DNA of 64,000 bases, from contig NZ_NTLB01000005.1 in NCBI RefSeq assembly GCF_002514725.1, forward strand, positions 434,001 to 498,000, read 5' to 3'. This document shows, piece after piece, positions 44,944-54,014 of the stretch. The DNA is from Mangrovitalea sediminis (GTDB lineage: Bacteria; Pseudomonadota; Gammaproteobacteria; Pseudomonadales; Oleiphilaceae). Within the stretch, counting starts at the first letter, position 1. Each line of letters starts with the position of its first letter. Below the pieces are notes generated by a model that saw nothing but the letters and a program-made list of their open reading frames with translations, was not told the DNA's origin and did no database searches. Made by a program: the position numbers and the translations under genes.

Positions 44944-44971
44944 AAGGCGCAGCCACATTGGGCTGCGCCTT
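44944..44971 (-). terminator. Intra-operon hairpin between binding protein and permease genes
   Basis: On the minus strand AAGGCGCAGCC / GGCTGCGCCTT pair perfectly over 11 bases around a 6-base loop and are followed by TTTTG, about 15 bases after the stop of the binding-protein gene. This placement is typical of partial terminators that raise binding protein over membrane components. Confidence 0.82.
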
Positions 44972-44985
44972 CGGGCTCCTAACCC

Positions 44986-46011
44986 TTACTGCCAGGGCGG
45001 AGCGTACATGATGCCGCCGTCTTTCCACAGCGCGTTCAGGCCGCGGCGGATTTTCAGCGGAGAGTCCTTACCGACGTTACGGTCGAAGGATTGAGCGTAG
45101 TTACCGACTTGCTTCACGATGTTGTAAGCCCAGTCGTTGGATACACCCAGCATTTTACCAAAATCGCCTTCCTTACCCAGGAAGCGGACGATTGCCGGGT
45201 TCTTGCTGTGAGCACGCAGGTCATCGACGTTGTTGGACGTGATACCCAGCCCCTCAGCGTCCTGCATCGCGAACAGGCTCCACTTGACGATATTGAACCA
45301 CTGTACGTCGCCTTGACGAACAGACGGCCCCAGAGGCTCTTTTGAGATAACGTCAGGCAGTACTTCAGCACTGCTCGGATCTTTCAGCACGGCTTTCCAG
45401 GCATACAGCTGGGACTGGTCGGACGTGAGTGCGTCGCAACGGCCGCTCTCGAACGCCTTCTCAGTGGCATCGCCGGTGTCGAAGGTTACCGGGGTGAACT
45501 TCATGTTGTGGCTGCGGAAGTAGTCAGCCAGGTTCAGCTCGGTGGTGGTACCGGACTGAACACAAACGGTAGCGCCGCTGAGCTCGCTCGCTTTCTTCAC
45601 ACCCAGGCTCTTCTTGACCAGGAAGCCCTGACCGTCGTAGTAGTTAACGCCGGTGAAGGTAATGCCCAGAGAGGCATCGCGAGTAAGAGTCCAGGTGGTG
45701 TTGCGGGACAGCATGTCGATTTCGCCCGACTGCAGAGCGGTGAAGCGCTCCTTGGCGTTCAGCGGAGTGTACTTGACCTTGCTGGCATCACCGAACATGG
45801 CGGCGGCCACGGCACGGCAAACATCGACATCAAGACCTTTCCAGTGGCCCTTGTCGTCAATGTTGGAGAAACCGGGCAAACCGGTGTTCACGCCACATTG
45901 AACAAAACCTTTCTTTTTGACAGCGTCAAAGGTCGCACCAGCGCTTGCCGTTCCTGCGACCATGGCGAGCGTCAGGGCGGTGCCTGCGGCTACGAGACGT
46001 AACGTTTTCAT
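44986..46011 (-). CDS. aapJ: Periplasmic general L-amino-acid-binding protein
   Basis: A 341-residue binding protein with a signal peptide (TLRLVAAGTALTLAMVAGTASA) and a family-3 fold of the AapJ type (KGFVQCGVNTGLPGFSNID, WKGLDVDVCRAVAAAMFGD, CVQSGTTTELNLADYF). It delivers amino acids to the AapQM permease. First certain gene of the operon, with GAGGA before its ATG. The gene runs about 1 kb, the usual size for AapJ. Confidence 0.94.
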   Translation of the reverse strand: MKTLRLVAAGTALTLAMVAGTASAGATFDAVKKKGFVQCGVNTGLPGFSNIDDKGHWKGLDVDVCRAVAAAMFGDASKVKYTPLNAKERFTALQSGEIDMLSRNTTWTLTRDASLGITFTGVNYYDGQGFLVKKSLGVKKASELSGATVCVQSGTTTELNLADYFRSHNMKFTPVTFDTGDATEKAFESGRCDALTSDQSQLYAWKAVLKDPSSAEVLPDVISKEPLGPSVRQGDVQWFNIVKWSLFAMQDAEGLGITSNNVDDLRAHSKNPAIVRFLGKEGDFGKMLGVSNDWAYNIVKQVGNYAQSFDRNVGKDSPLKIRRGLNALWKDGGIMYAPPWQ

Positions 46012-46023
46012 TATTGTTCCTCA

Positions 46024-46341
46024 CTATTCCTGGACTGTTGTTATTGTCAGTACCACAGAGTTGGCGCTTGTGGCGCCGTCCTGCAATACCCGCTTCCCCT
46101 GTAACCAGACACGATCGCGCGCCGGATGCAGGTGGTTGAAGGCACAATGGTCAGTGCCGTCGAAGCGCATACAATCGCTCCCAGTCAACACCGAAGCGCT
46201 AAGCTGGTCAAGCGCCTTGCCTGGCAGGGTCGCGGTGACAATGAACCCTTCCCGACTGCGTGAACAATCGGACCAAACGGGGCGAAGCGATTGCACAATG
46301 CGGGCCAGATTTAAAAACGTCCGACTTTCGTCTAACGCCAA
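46024..46341 (-). CDS. Doubtful small hypothetical protein upstream of aapJ
   Basis: A 105-residue open frame ending 12 bases before the aapJ start. It contains stretches of protein-like composition (REGFIVTATLPGKALDQLSAS, in part) but matches no family I know. It has no convincing ribosome binding site. It may be a real short gene co-transcribed with aapJ, a remnant, or just leader sequence. Confidence 0.25.
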   Translation of the reverse strand: MALDESRTFLNLARIVQSLRPVWSDCSRSREGFIVTATLPGKALDQLSASVLTGSDCMRFDGTDHCAFNHLHPARDRVWLQGKRVLQDGATSANSVVLTITTVQE

Positions 46342-46620
46342 ATCCCGCCTGCATATCTTTACCGGAAAACCGCGAAGTCAGATAACACCGGGCCTCACAG
46401 CACTTCCGGAAATTCCCCAAAATTCTTTTCTGAACAAAGCGTGCTCAGCCAGCATTGACAGGCCTTGCACAGCATTGAGCCGATCCTTTCTTGACGTGCA
46501 CCGATGACGTGCCTCGTGCTCATTTCTGCCCGCTTTCATGGCAGGGGAAAGGTCCGCTATCTGTCTCGTTTCGTACGGGAGTTGCAACAACCAATGTGTG
46601 GGCCGGAAAGATTTGCAAAC

Positions 46621-46648
46621 GCCCTACCGGAAGATAGTCCGGCAGGGC
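46621..46648 (-). terminator. Hairpin downstream of the cytochrome b561 gene
   Basis: Eleven-base arms with a 6-base loop. Read as minus-strand RNA the one odd position is a G-U wobble; read as plus-strand RNA it is an A-C mismatch. This indicates use on the minus strand, about 130 bases beyond the cytochrome gene. The following T-tract is short (GTTTGC). Confidence 0.5.
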
Positions 46649-46781
46649 GCTGTGAGCAATTAGATATTTGGATGTATTGGCATTTCCGTAACCTGGCAGG
46701 CCAACGGAAAGCGCCGGAAACCGGGGCCCGGGGCACCATCAGCGCCACCGGGTCCGTACACCGGCCAGGTTGGCTCGCAGT

Positions 46782-47354
46782 TTACGATGCGCGGAAGATA
46801 TTGAGAACAGAACGATGCCCCGCCAGCAAATGGATCATCACCGCCCCGACGTGCAGCCCCAGATATCCCCACATGACCGGGCCCCAGAAGCTATGGAACT
46901 CCGCGATGGCATGAACGGTAGCGCCCATGGCGCCATCCGCTGCCATCCCCAGAAACAGCACTAACCCACTTGCCGCCAGGAGGGTTCCGACCAAAAGCCC
47001 CAATCCCTGAATGCCCCCGGCCAGACTATCCTGCTGCTCCGGATTTTCGATGCGTAAGCGTAACAGGCCCTTGATATCGTCAAACACCGCCGTACGCCGC
47101 GCCCGGGAGAACCAGGGAAAGAAATGCCCCCACCCTTTGTGGGCATTGCCACTGATAAAGAGCAGCCAATGCAGCACCACGATGGCCAGCACCGCAACAC
47201 CCACGTAACGGTGCGCGTCATACGTCAAATTTTCAAAAGCAGTGTGTACCCGGCCTGGGTGCGGCGGTCTCATCACCAGACTGAGAAGCATTTGTAGCGA
47301 GATTGCTGCTGCCAACAGCCAATGCAACACACGGGTATAAAGGCCATACTTCAT
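46782..47354 (-). CDS. Cytochrome b561-type membrane haem protein
   Basis: A 190-residue protein with about four membrane segments and well-placed histidines: H11 (RVLHW), H48 (DAHRYVG), H62 (VLHWLL) and C-terminal histidines in LHVGAVMIHLLAGH. This matches the bacterial di-haem cytochrome b561 family, which moves electrons between quinol and periplasmic or superoxide-type acceptors. The start is an ATG at 47354. It is divergent from the antiporter gene. Confidence 0.88.
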   Translation of the reverse strand: MKYGLYTRVLHWLLAAAISLQMLLSLVMRPPHPGRVHTAFENLTYDAHRYVGVAVLAIVVLHWLLFISGNAHKGWGHFFPWFSRARRTAVFDDIKGLLRLRIENPEQQDSLAGGIQGLGLLVGTLLAASGLVLFLGMAADGAMGATVHAIAEFHSFWGPVMWGYLGLHVGAVMIHLLAGHRSVLNIFRAS

Positions 47355-47655
47355 TCGACAGATCCTTCTTCCAAGGTAACAGTTTAGTGCCGGGCCTTAT
47401 CCGGCAATACAGCAAAGCGAGAGTCTGGAGTAATGAAGACAGTCCTCCCAGTGCGCCTCAGGGAACATTTCCTCATGAGGTGACTCTGCAAAACATCATA
47501 AAACGCTTAAAAGAAGCTTATGCTCCCCAACCGGTCACTGCCTGGCTCTGGCTTGTACCTCGATGCGCCCTCCCTTACTATCCCCGCATCGAACCGACAG
47601 CATTGTCATTATCGGCCGGCAAACATTGCCGCTCTCTTTACACCTCTGGAAGATC
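47355..47655. other. Intergenic region between divergent cytochrome b561 and antiporter genes
   Basis: About 300 bases that must hold both promoters. A 10-base palindrome CCTCATGAGG lies near 47470. I compared it with the yybP-ykoY manganese riboswitch, which can precede cation transporters, and saw no match. Confidence 0.5.
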
Positions 47656-48747
47656 ATGTTGACAACCCTGAGGCAGGAAAAATTCCTTTGGCTGGCCATG
47701 AGTGTCGGCATCGCCATGCGCCTGTCGAGTCACTTTTTCGCAGGGGCGGGCCGGTCAGCCTCGTTAATGCTGGCACTTGTCATCATCGCCGTTATCGTTG
47801 GAGCTGCCTTACGGGTTGCCCACCACGCCGAACAGTTGGCGGAGCGGTTTGGAGAACCCTATGGCACGATGATCCTGACCATCAGTGCCGTCCTGGTCGA
47901 GGTTCTGGTATTAGCCATACTCCTGACCCACGACCAGGCGCCAACGCTGGTCCGGGATACGATCTATTCGGCACTGATGCTGGACATCAATGGCGTACTC
48001 GGTATCGCGGCGCTTATTGGCGGGCTCAAGCATGGCGAGCAGAAATACAACTGCGACTCCGGCAACAGCTACGTCGTCATGATCCTCATTGCCGTGGCGA
48101 TCGCCATGGTCGTTCCGGAATTTGTCCCACCGGCAAGCGCACGGGCTTATTCGATATTTACCATACTGATCATGCTGGTGCTATACGGCCTTTTCCTGCG
48201 TCTGCAAACCGGTCAGCATTCCTATTTCTTCTCCTATGCCTATAAGCGCAAGATATCTGCGGAGTCGCATGATGCCGGGCCGGCGTCCACGATTCCAGTC
48301 GCACGTCACGTCATCTACCTGGTCGTCGGCCTCGCGATCATCGGCTGGTTGTCCGAGATCATGTCCCCCTATCTCACCAGGGGTCTGGACGGTTCCGGCC
48401 TGCCCGCAATCGTTCCCGGACTGCTCGTCGCCTTCATTTCGGCCAGCCCGGAAATCCTGACAGCACTGCGTTCGGCGCTCGCCAACCGTATCCAGTCCAC
48501 GCTTAACATTGCTCTGGGGGCGTCACTGTCCACGGTACTGCTGACCGTTCCCGTCATCGAGGCGATTGGTCTTTTCACGCACCATACCATCACCATAGCG
48601 ATGACACCGGTACAGACCCTTATGGTGTTCGTTACACTGATTGCCGCCACGATCAATTTAACCGACGGGTCGACGAACGCGATCGAGGGCAAAGCGCACT
48701 TTGCCCTGTTTCTGACGTTCGTTATGTTGTCGGCCATCGGTCTTTAA
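47656..48747 (+). CDS. chaA: Ca2+(Na+)/H+ antiporter, ChaA type
   Basis: A 363-residue membrane protein with about eleven segments. It carries the CaCA-family acidic repeats characteristic of ChaA: GEPYGTMILTISAVLVEVLV in the first half and GLLVAFISASPEILTALRSA in the second. It exchanges protons for calcium or sodium/potassium. I start it at the ATG at 47656 after a weak GGAAG; the frame is open further upstream to 47563 but that part does not look membrane-like. It lies 47 bases before recQ on the same strand. Confidence 0.85.
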   Translation: MLTTLRQEKFLWLAMSVGIAMRLSSHFFAGAGRSASLMLALVIIAVIVGAALRVAHHAEQLAERFGEPYGTMILTISAVLVEVLVLAILLTHDQAPTLVRDTIYSALMLDINGVLGIAALIGGLKHGEQKYNCDSGNSYVVMILIAVAIAMVVPEFVPPASARAYSIFTILIMLVLYGLFLRLQTGQHSYFFSYAYKRKISAESHDAGPASTIPVARHVIYLVVGLAIIGWLSEIMSPYLTRGLDGSGLPAIVPGLLVAFISASPEILTALRSALANRIQSTLNIALGASLSTVLLTVPVIEAIGLFTHHTITIAMTPVQTLMVFVTLIAATINLTDGSTNAIEGKAHFALFLTFVMLSAIGL

Positions 48748-48794
48748 CAACCGCCAGGGAAGGCGGCCAGTCGCGACTTTAGGAGTCAGGATTC

Positions 48795-50600
48795 GTGTCA
48801 ACGGACCCGCAGCAGATCCTCAACACCGTTTTTGGATATTCGGCCTTTCGGGGCTCCCAGCAAGAGATCATCAATGAACTGATATCCGGTCGTGACGCGC
48901 TCGTCCTCATGCCGACCGGAGGCGGTAAATCCCTCTGTTACCAGATCCCCGCGTTGGCACGCCCCGGCGTGGGCATCGTCGTCTCCCCCTTGATCGCGTT
49001 GATGCAGGACCAAGTCAATGCACTACGGCAACTTGGCGTGCGAGCGGACTTCCTGAACTCCACCCTCGCCTGGGACGACGTCTCCGCTATCGAACAGCGC
49101 CTGCTGAAAGGCGACCTGGACCTGCTGTACATTGCTCCTGAGCGGCTGATTCAGGAACGCACGCTGGATTTGCTCGATCGTGCGCCTATCGGGCTTTTCG
49201 CGATCGACGAAGCGCACTGCGTTTCCCAGTGGGGACACGACTTCCGTGCCGACTATCTCGCCCTGAGCATTCTTCATGAGCGCTACCCCCAGATTCCCCG
49301 CGTTGCGTTGACCGCCACTGCGGACGCCCGAACTCGCCAGGAAATCGTCCAACGCCTCGATCTGACCAATGCACGGCAGTTCGTTACCAGCTTCGACCGT
49401 CCCAATATCCAGTACCGCATCACCCAGAAAAGGAACGCTCGCCAGCAGTTGCTGCACTTCCTACGCCGCGAACACCCGACCGATGCGGGTATCGTTTACT
49501 GCCTTTCCCGAAACAAGGTGGAAACCGTCGCCAAGTGGCTGTCAGCCGAGGGCTTTAACGCCGTGCCCTACCATGCCGGATTAACCCCCCGACAGCGGCA
49601 GGAACACCAGGAACGGTTCCTGCGCGAAGACGGCGTCATTGTCGTCGCGACCATCGCTTTCGGCATGGGTATCGACAAGCCCGACGTGCGTTTTGTCGCC
49701 CATCTCGACCTCCCCAAGAGTCTCGAAGCCTATTATCAGGAAACCGGCCGGGCCGGACGTGACGCGCTGCCCTCCACCGCCTGGATGGCCTACGGCTTGC
49801 AGGACGTCATCAAACTGCGTCAAATGATGGACGGCTCCGAAGCCAGCGATGCCCACAAACGGGCAGAGCGGCAAAAGCTCGATGCCATGCTGGCACTCTG
49901 CGAAACAACCGCCTGCCGGCGCCACACCCTGCTGGCCTACTTCGGAGAAGCCTCGCCGGAACATTGCGGCAACTGCGACACCTGCCTTACGCCGGTCCCC
50001 ACCTGGGATGCTACGGTTCCCGTGCAGATGGCGTTGTCCTGCGTTTACCGCACCGGCCAACGCTTCGGCGTCAACCATGTCATCGATGTCCTTAGAGGTG
50101 ACGCGACCGACAAGGTCTCACAAAACGGGCACCAGGCCCTGTCGACGTTCGGTATCGGAAAAGACCGATCCGCGACCGAGTGGCGCTCTATCTTTCGTCA
50201 GTTGGTTGCCGGGGGCTATCTTAGCGCCGATATCGACGGTTTCGGTGCACTCAAGCTGACCGAGCTCTGTCGGCCGCTCCTGCGCGGCGATGCCACGCTC
50301 GCCTTACGGAAGGATATCGCTGAACCGCAGGACAAGAGTGCGCGTCAGCGTAAGAAGAAAGGCTCCCCAGCGGTGCCTGAGCACCTGCTCGAGGCTTGGG
50401 AAGCCTTGCGCGCCTGCCGCAAGCGCCTCGCGGACGAACAGGGCGTACCGCCCTATGTTATCTTCCACGACGCCACGCTCCTGTCCCTACTTGAGCACAA
50501 ACCGTCGAGCCTCAACGATATGCGCGACATCAGCGGCATCGGCGAAGCGAAACTGGAGCGTTACGGCGACGCCTTTCTGGAAGTGTTGGGCTCGCTGTAG
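48795..50600 (+). CDS. recQ: ATP-dependent DNA helicase RecQ
   Basis: A 601-residue superfamily-2 helicase. Walker A ([17 protein letters not shown]), DEAH box ([17 protein letters not shown]), motif VI ([11 protein letters not shown]), the RQC zinc cysteines ([15 protein letters not shown] and CGNCDTCL), the winged helix and a C-terminal HRDC domain ([17 protein letters not shown]) are all present. It unwinds DNA during recombinational repair and stalled-fork processing. The start is a GTG at 48795 after an AGGAGTCAGG stretch. Confidence 0.96.
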   Translation: MSTDPQQILNTVFGYSAFRGSQQEIINELISGRDALVLMPTGGGKSLCYQIPALARPGVGIVVSPLIALMQDQVNALRQLGVRADFLNSTLAWDDVSAIEQRLLKGDLDLLYIAPERLIQERTLDLLDRAPIGLFAIDEAHCVSQWGHDFRADYLALSILHERYPQIPRVALTATADARTRQEIVQRLDLTNARQFVTSFDRPNIQYRITQKRNARQQLLHFLRREHPTDAGIVYCLSRNKVETVAKWLSAEGFNAVPYHAGLTPRQRQEHQERFLREDGVIVVATIAFGMGIDKPDVRFVAHLDLPKSLEAYYQETGRAGRDALPSTAWMAYGLQDVIKLRQMMDGSEASDAHKRAERQKLDAMLALCETTACRRHTLLAYFGEASPEHCGNCDTCLTPVPTWDATVPVQMALSCVYRTGQRFGVNHVIDVLRGDATDKVSQNGHQALSTFGIGKDRSATEWRSIFRQLVAGGYLSADIDGFGALKLTELCRPLLRGDATLALRKDIAEPQDKSARQRKKKGSPAVPEHLLEAWEALRACRKRLADEQGVPPYVIFHDATLLSLLEHKPSSLNDMRDISGIGEAKLERYGDAFLEVLGSL

Positions 50601-50643
50601 CGGTTTTTCGACGCCTTTACGGGATATCCATATCGGGAGGCGG

Positions 50644-51192
50644 CTACTTGCGGCGGACCTGATACAGCGCCTTCGAGAAGGCAACGATCTCGCCTTCCGT
50701 GTCCCGCAACTCCCCTTCCAGCGCGAATTCGGCCTTACCCTCCGCTTCGACCTCCCGCCGGATACGTTCAACTTCTTCCGGCGAGATCGCGAATTCGACC
50801 GTAACGTCACTCTTGGCCGTTTTCACATAAGTCATGGTCAGCGACTTGAGGATGGGAACGAAACCGGCACCGAACTCGAACAGAACCAACACCCCACCCG
50901 GAATCTCCGCCAGCACGAACATCGCGCCGGCATAGAGGGTACCGATGTGGTTACGATTGCCCTTCAGCGGGATGCGGGCCCGTACATGACCAGGCCGCAA
51001 CTCCTGTACCTGGAAGTGGTTCCGCCGTGCAAAGGGCACCGCTACCCCCACCAGTCGGTTTAACGCTGCATAGGCTCCCAGCCGTTTGCCTGCCTGAAGG
51101 AAGTCACCTACCCCCTGCCGCCCGGCAGGCTCGCCCTCCAGTCGCTGAAACCATTGCCCCAGAAACGTGGCCACGCGATCCGTCAAATCCAT
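50644..51192 (-). CDS. DUF4442 hotdog-fold protein
   Basis: A 182-residue protein resembling the DUF4442 (YiiD C-terminal-like) hotdog/thioesterase-fold family: NHFQVQELRPGHVRARIPLKGNRNHIGTLYAGAMFVLAEI (two adjoining segments) and MTYVKTAKSDVTVEF. Substrate unknown. I start it at the ATG at 51192, preceded by AAGGGG; the frame extends further upstream without a site. It is on the same strand as the SCO1 gene, 22 bases after it, and convergent with recQ. Confidence 0.8.
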   Translation of the reverse strand: MDLTDRVATFLGQWFQRLEGEPAGRQGVGDFLQAGKRLGAYAALNRLVGVAVPFARRNHFQVQELRPGHVRARIPLKGNRNHIGTLYAGAMFVLAEIPGGVLVLFEFGAGFVPILKSLTMTYVKTAKSDVTVEFAISPEEVERIRREVEAEGKAEFALEGELRDTEGEIVAFSKALYQVRRK

Positions 51193-51214
51193 CCGATTCC
51201 CCTTACTGGCTTTA

Positions 51215-51850
51215 TTAACTGCCTTTCTGTAGATCCCGTGGTGCAGGATTGTTACCGTCGGCCATCTGCTTAAGATCATGAGCGATGGCATCAGCCCCAT
51301 TTTTGTAATTCATCACCAGACTGACTTTCCCCTCGGAATCGAACACGAAAATAGCCGCGCTGTGATTAACCCCGTATTCGCGGTGCGCGTCCGGTTTGTC
51401 ATAGCTGTAGGAAACGCGATAGCGCTTCGCCAACGCCTGCAATTGGTCCTGGGTGCCGGTCAGCCCCACCAACTCCGGCGAACCGAAGGCCTCAACGTAG
51501 GCCTTGAGTACTGCCGGGGTGTCCCTCTCCGGGTCCACACTCACGAACAGGAAGCGGACGGCACTCGCCTGCCCCTTGAGTTCATGCAGCGCACGAATGA
51601 CCGTGGCGACCGTCGTCGGGCAAACATCGGGACAGTGGGTGTAGCCGAAATACAGCAAGGTGGTATAGCCCTTGTAGGCGCGCTGGGTTACCGCCTTTCC
51701 GTCGGTGTTGGTCAGCTTGAAGGCAAGGTCCGGCATCAGACCACGGATGTCATGGGTCTTCCAGGTCGGATCTGAGCGGCTACAACCCGCCAACAGGGGT
51801 ATCGCTAAAACCAGGGCGTATAGCAGCCCGGCGTTGAGAGGCATCTTCAT
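51215..51850 (-). CDS. SCO1/SenC copper chaperone lipoprotein
   Basis: A 211-residue thioredoxin-fold protein that delivers copper to the CuA site of cytochrome c oxidase. The signal sequence ends in the lipobox LAGC23. The copper ligands are C73 and C77 (THCPDVCPTT) and H163 (GVNHSAAIF). I start it at the ATG at 51850, which overlaps the end of the PCuAC gene by three bases or so of coding context. No oxidase subunit genes are in the window. Confidence 0.93.
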   Translation of the reverse strand: MKMPLNAGLLYALVLAIPLLAGCSRSDPTWKTHDIRGLMPDLAFKLTNTDGKAVTQRAYKGYTTLLYFGYTHCPDVCPTTVATVIRALHELKGQASAVRFLFVSVDPERDTPAVLKAYVEAFGSPELVGLTGTQDQLQALAKRYRVSYSYDKPDAHREYGVNHSAAIFVFDSEGKVSLVMNYKNGADAIAHDLKQMADGNNPAPRDLQKGS

Positions 51851-51857
51851 GCAAACC

Positions 51858-52322
51858 CTACTCCGTGGCCGGGCCGCCAATACGGAAGGCCGCCGTCTTG
51901 GTCTTGCCATCGGCGAACTTGAGCGTGACTGGCGTTGTCTGGTCAACCTTCAGCGGCTCCAGCCGCCACATCATCAGATGATATCCGCCTGGCGCGAAGA
52001 CCACCTTCTCGCCGGGCTTAACGGTGATCGCCTTGACCATCACCATCTTTTCCATCCCATTCACGGATTTGCTTTGGTGTAGCATGATGCGCCGAAACGC
52101 CGGGCCATAGGCGCCTACCAGCCGGACATCGCGATCTCCGGTATTGGTCAGGGTGAAATAACCCGCCAGCGGCAGGCCTCCGGCCAACAATCGCAGCCGC
52201 GCATTGTCGATTTTAACGGGAGCGATATCCGCATAAACCTGCGTGGACATCCAACACATCGCGAGGAACAGTCCGAGCGACACCAGTCCCTTGTTCAAAT
52301 GGAACACCCTTGCCTTGGCCAT
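51858..52322 (-). CDS. Periplasmic copper chaperone PCu(A)C
   Basis: A 154-residue secreted protein: signal peptide cut after VYA30, then the PCuAC domain with the copper-binding pattern H82, M90, H115 and M117/M118 (LHQSKSVNGMEKM, GGYHLMM). It hands Cu(I) to SCO1 and to the CuA centre of oxidase. The pairing with SCO1 directly downstream supports this role. The start is an ATG at 52322. Confidence 0.94.
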   Translation of the reverse strand: MAKARVFHLNKGLVSLGLFLAMCWMSTQVYADIAPVKIDNARLRLLAGGLPLAGYFTLTNTGDRDVRLVGAYGPAFRRIMLHQSKSVNGMEKMVMVKAITVKPGEKVVFAPGGYHLMMWRLEPLKVDQTTPVTLKFADGKTKTAAFRIGGPATE

Positions 52323-52456
52323 AGCGTCTCTCCGAATGGATGCAAAGGAATAAAGCCACCACTAGAACAGAAGACTAGCATGCTCAGAGGCAAGTCATAA
52401 GCGACGGGCTTGTTCCAGGCAGGCCAAGGGTGCTTTTACGGGAAGCGGCGTGCGGA

Positions 52457-52930
52457 TCAGGACGCCCAGAAGTGGAACCTCAGACCAGTAGCCCGGCCAG
52501 AAGGGTCCCTTATGACGACCTCAGCCAGCCACTGCATCCTGCCCGTCACGCAGGCCACGAGTTCCGCGGCACCGGTGTAGGCACCATCCGGCTGTTGCTC
52601 AAGCGTAATCCGGTTGTACCCCATGTACATATCCACACCCTGAAATTCGACAGTGACCTGCCTGGCATGAATCCCTTTGAGCTGAACCCGGACGGGAAAG
52701 GTCTGCAGCGATTTCAGTTCCGCCCCCGGCAGATCCACCTGAATCATGCGGGTCGCGTCTTCCCAATGGCAGCGACCGTTAAACGGCTCGCACGCGGCTG
52801 GCAGAAACCGAATAACGTCTTCCTGATGGCGGGAAAGCACATTGAAGCCCTGGATCAACGCAATCAACGCCAATATTGACGCTACCAGCGCAATATCTTT
52901 CCCTAACCGACGACCAACCCGCCTTCGCAT
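52457..52930 (-). CDS. Membrane-anchored protein of unknown function near the copper chaperones
   Basis: A 157-residue protein with one N-terminal membrane anchor (IALVASILALIALIQGFNVL) and a soluble, beta-rich, probably periplasmic part. Two cysteines (AACEPFNGRC) and one further cysteine (VACVTG) could form a disulphide or bind metal. The soluble part (PVRVQLKGIHARQVTVEFQG) has a flavour of proteins that accompany copper delivery to oxidase, but I do not recognise a family. It lies on the same strand 134 bases upstream of the PCuAC gene and 27 bases after the DUF2914 gene. Confidence 0.7.
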   Translation of the reverse strand: MRRRVGRRLGKDIALVASILALIALIQGFNVLSRHQEDVIRFLPAACEPFNGRCHWEDATRMIQVDLPGAELKSLQTFPVRVQLKGIHARQVTVEFQGVDMYMGYNRITLEQQPDGAYTGAAELVACVTGRMQWLAEVVIRDPSGRATGLRFHFWAS

Positions 52931-52957
52931 CGGTTCATGCTCCCGGATTACCCGACA

Positions 52958-53800
52958 TCATCGTACCTCGAACGCCGCATCGGCCAGGGACCGGCCCTGA
53001 TCATCGACAACGACAACACGCCAACGACCGGTCATTCGCGCCGAGATGTATTTGCTCGATGAAGCGTTCATATCATCCCGATAGGGGCGTATCGCCACGC
53101 GAGCTACGCCTTTGCCGTCATGATACCAACGATGATAGACACGGCGCCCCTTTAACCCCTTTAACTCGGTATAGAAATATACCTTGATCAGTGAGCGCCC
53201 CCGCAAGTGGACAACCGAGGCCAGCCTGTCTGTCGGCAATTTATCTTTCAGGTGGCTCGTCAGTTGAGCCCGCGCAATTTGGGGGGAATGTATCCGTACT
53301 GGAGCCGGTACCGCCACAGGCGCTGCCTTGTCCACGTTCGCTGGGGCATTTGGGCTCGAACCAACATTGTCGGCTTTCAGTTCCGGTTTCGAAGGAACAT
53401 CCGGGACAGGATTACTGCGTGGCGCCGGCGCTGGCTCAGCGTCAGAAGACGGTACCTGGCGGGGTATCACTTCGGCAGGCGTTGTAGGCAATTTGGACAA
53501 CTCGCTGTCGCCAGTTTCCGCACCCCCTTGAACCTCAGGCGGTTTTGGCACCTCCAACGGAATGGCAACCGGCGGCGTCTGTGCGATGGGGAGGACAACC
53601 GAGGATCGGTTTTCGACTACAAACCAGAGTCCGAGGCCAACCAGCAATAACGCCACCCCCAACGCCAAAAAGATGCGCCCCCAGTGATAAACGACCACTT
53701 CCTTGGGTCCGGCACCAAGGGAACCCTCGCCTCGCCGGTGTGCCGGTTTACGGCCTCCCGCCGTGGAATCGCCGATTCTGATAATGATTTTTTCGGTCAT
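52958..53800 (-). CDS. DUF2914-domain membrane protein
   Basis: A 280-residue protein. A charged N-terminus, one membrane segment (IFLALGVALLLVGLGLWFVV, about 43-62), a long Pro/Ala/Glu-rich linker (about 70-175) and a C-terminal DUF2914 domain (LKGLKGRRVYHRWYHDGKGVARV, in part; SARMTGRWRVVVVDDQG). DUF2914 proteins are envelope proteins of unknown role. The N-terminal motif MTEKIIIRIGDS is unusual. First gene of the minus-strand run leading to the copper chaperones. Confidence 0.78.
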   Translation of the reverse strand: MTEKIIIRIGDSTAGGRKPAHRRGEGSLGAGPKEVVVYHWGRIFLALGVALLLVGLGLWFVVENRSSVVLPIAQTPPVAIPLEVPKPPEVQGGAETGDSELSKLPTTPAEVIPRQVPSSDAEPAPAPRSNPVPDVPSKPELKADNVGSSPNAPANVDKAAPVAVPAPVRIHSPQIARAQLTSHLKDKLPTDRLASVVHLRGRSLIKVYFYTELKGLKGRRVYHRWYHDGKGVARVAIRPYRDDMNASSSKYISARMTGRWRVVVVDDQGRSLADAAFEVR

Positions 53801-54014
53801 GGTCCTAACCCGGGCATTATCAACATACAGGGGTCTTGCTCGCCCCCAGCAAGGCCCTGAAGAGGCTGGCGCATTCTATGCTGCAGGCTCCCAAAATACA
53901 CGGCCGCCCGTCGGACATATTGGCCCCAGCGCACAGATCCGGTAAAACACCCATGATGAACCCCAACTAGCGGCACCTGCACGGATTACCGTGAAACGCA
54001 AAAAGGAGAACGTC

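Larger units (their letters stand above)
46012..46781. other. Long stretch with no confident gene upstream of aapJ
   Basis: About 770 bases. It should hold the aapJ promoter and the 3' end of the cytochrome b561 transcript (hairpin at 46621-46648). One 105-codon frame on the minus strand ending just before aapJ is listed separately as doubtful. Other open frames on both strands show no family resemblance. It may carry a decayed gene. Confidence 0.5.

Noticed and set aside
47460-47540. Manganese riboswitch (yybP-ykoY) before the antiporter
   Set aside because: The conserved loop sequences of the riboswitch are not present.
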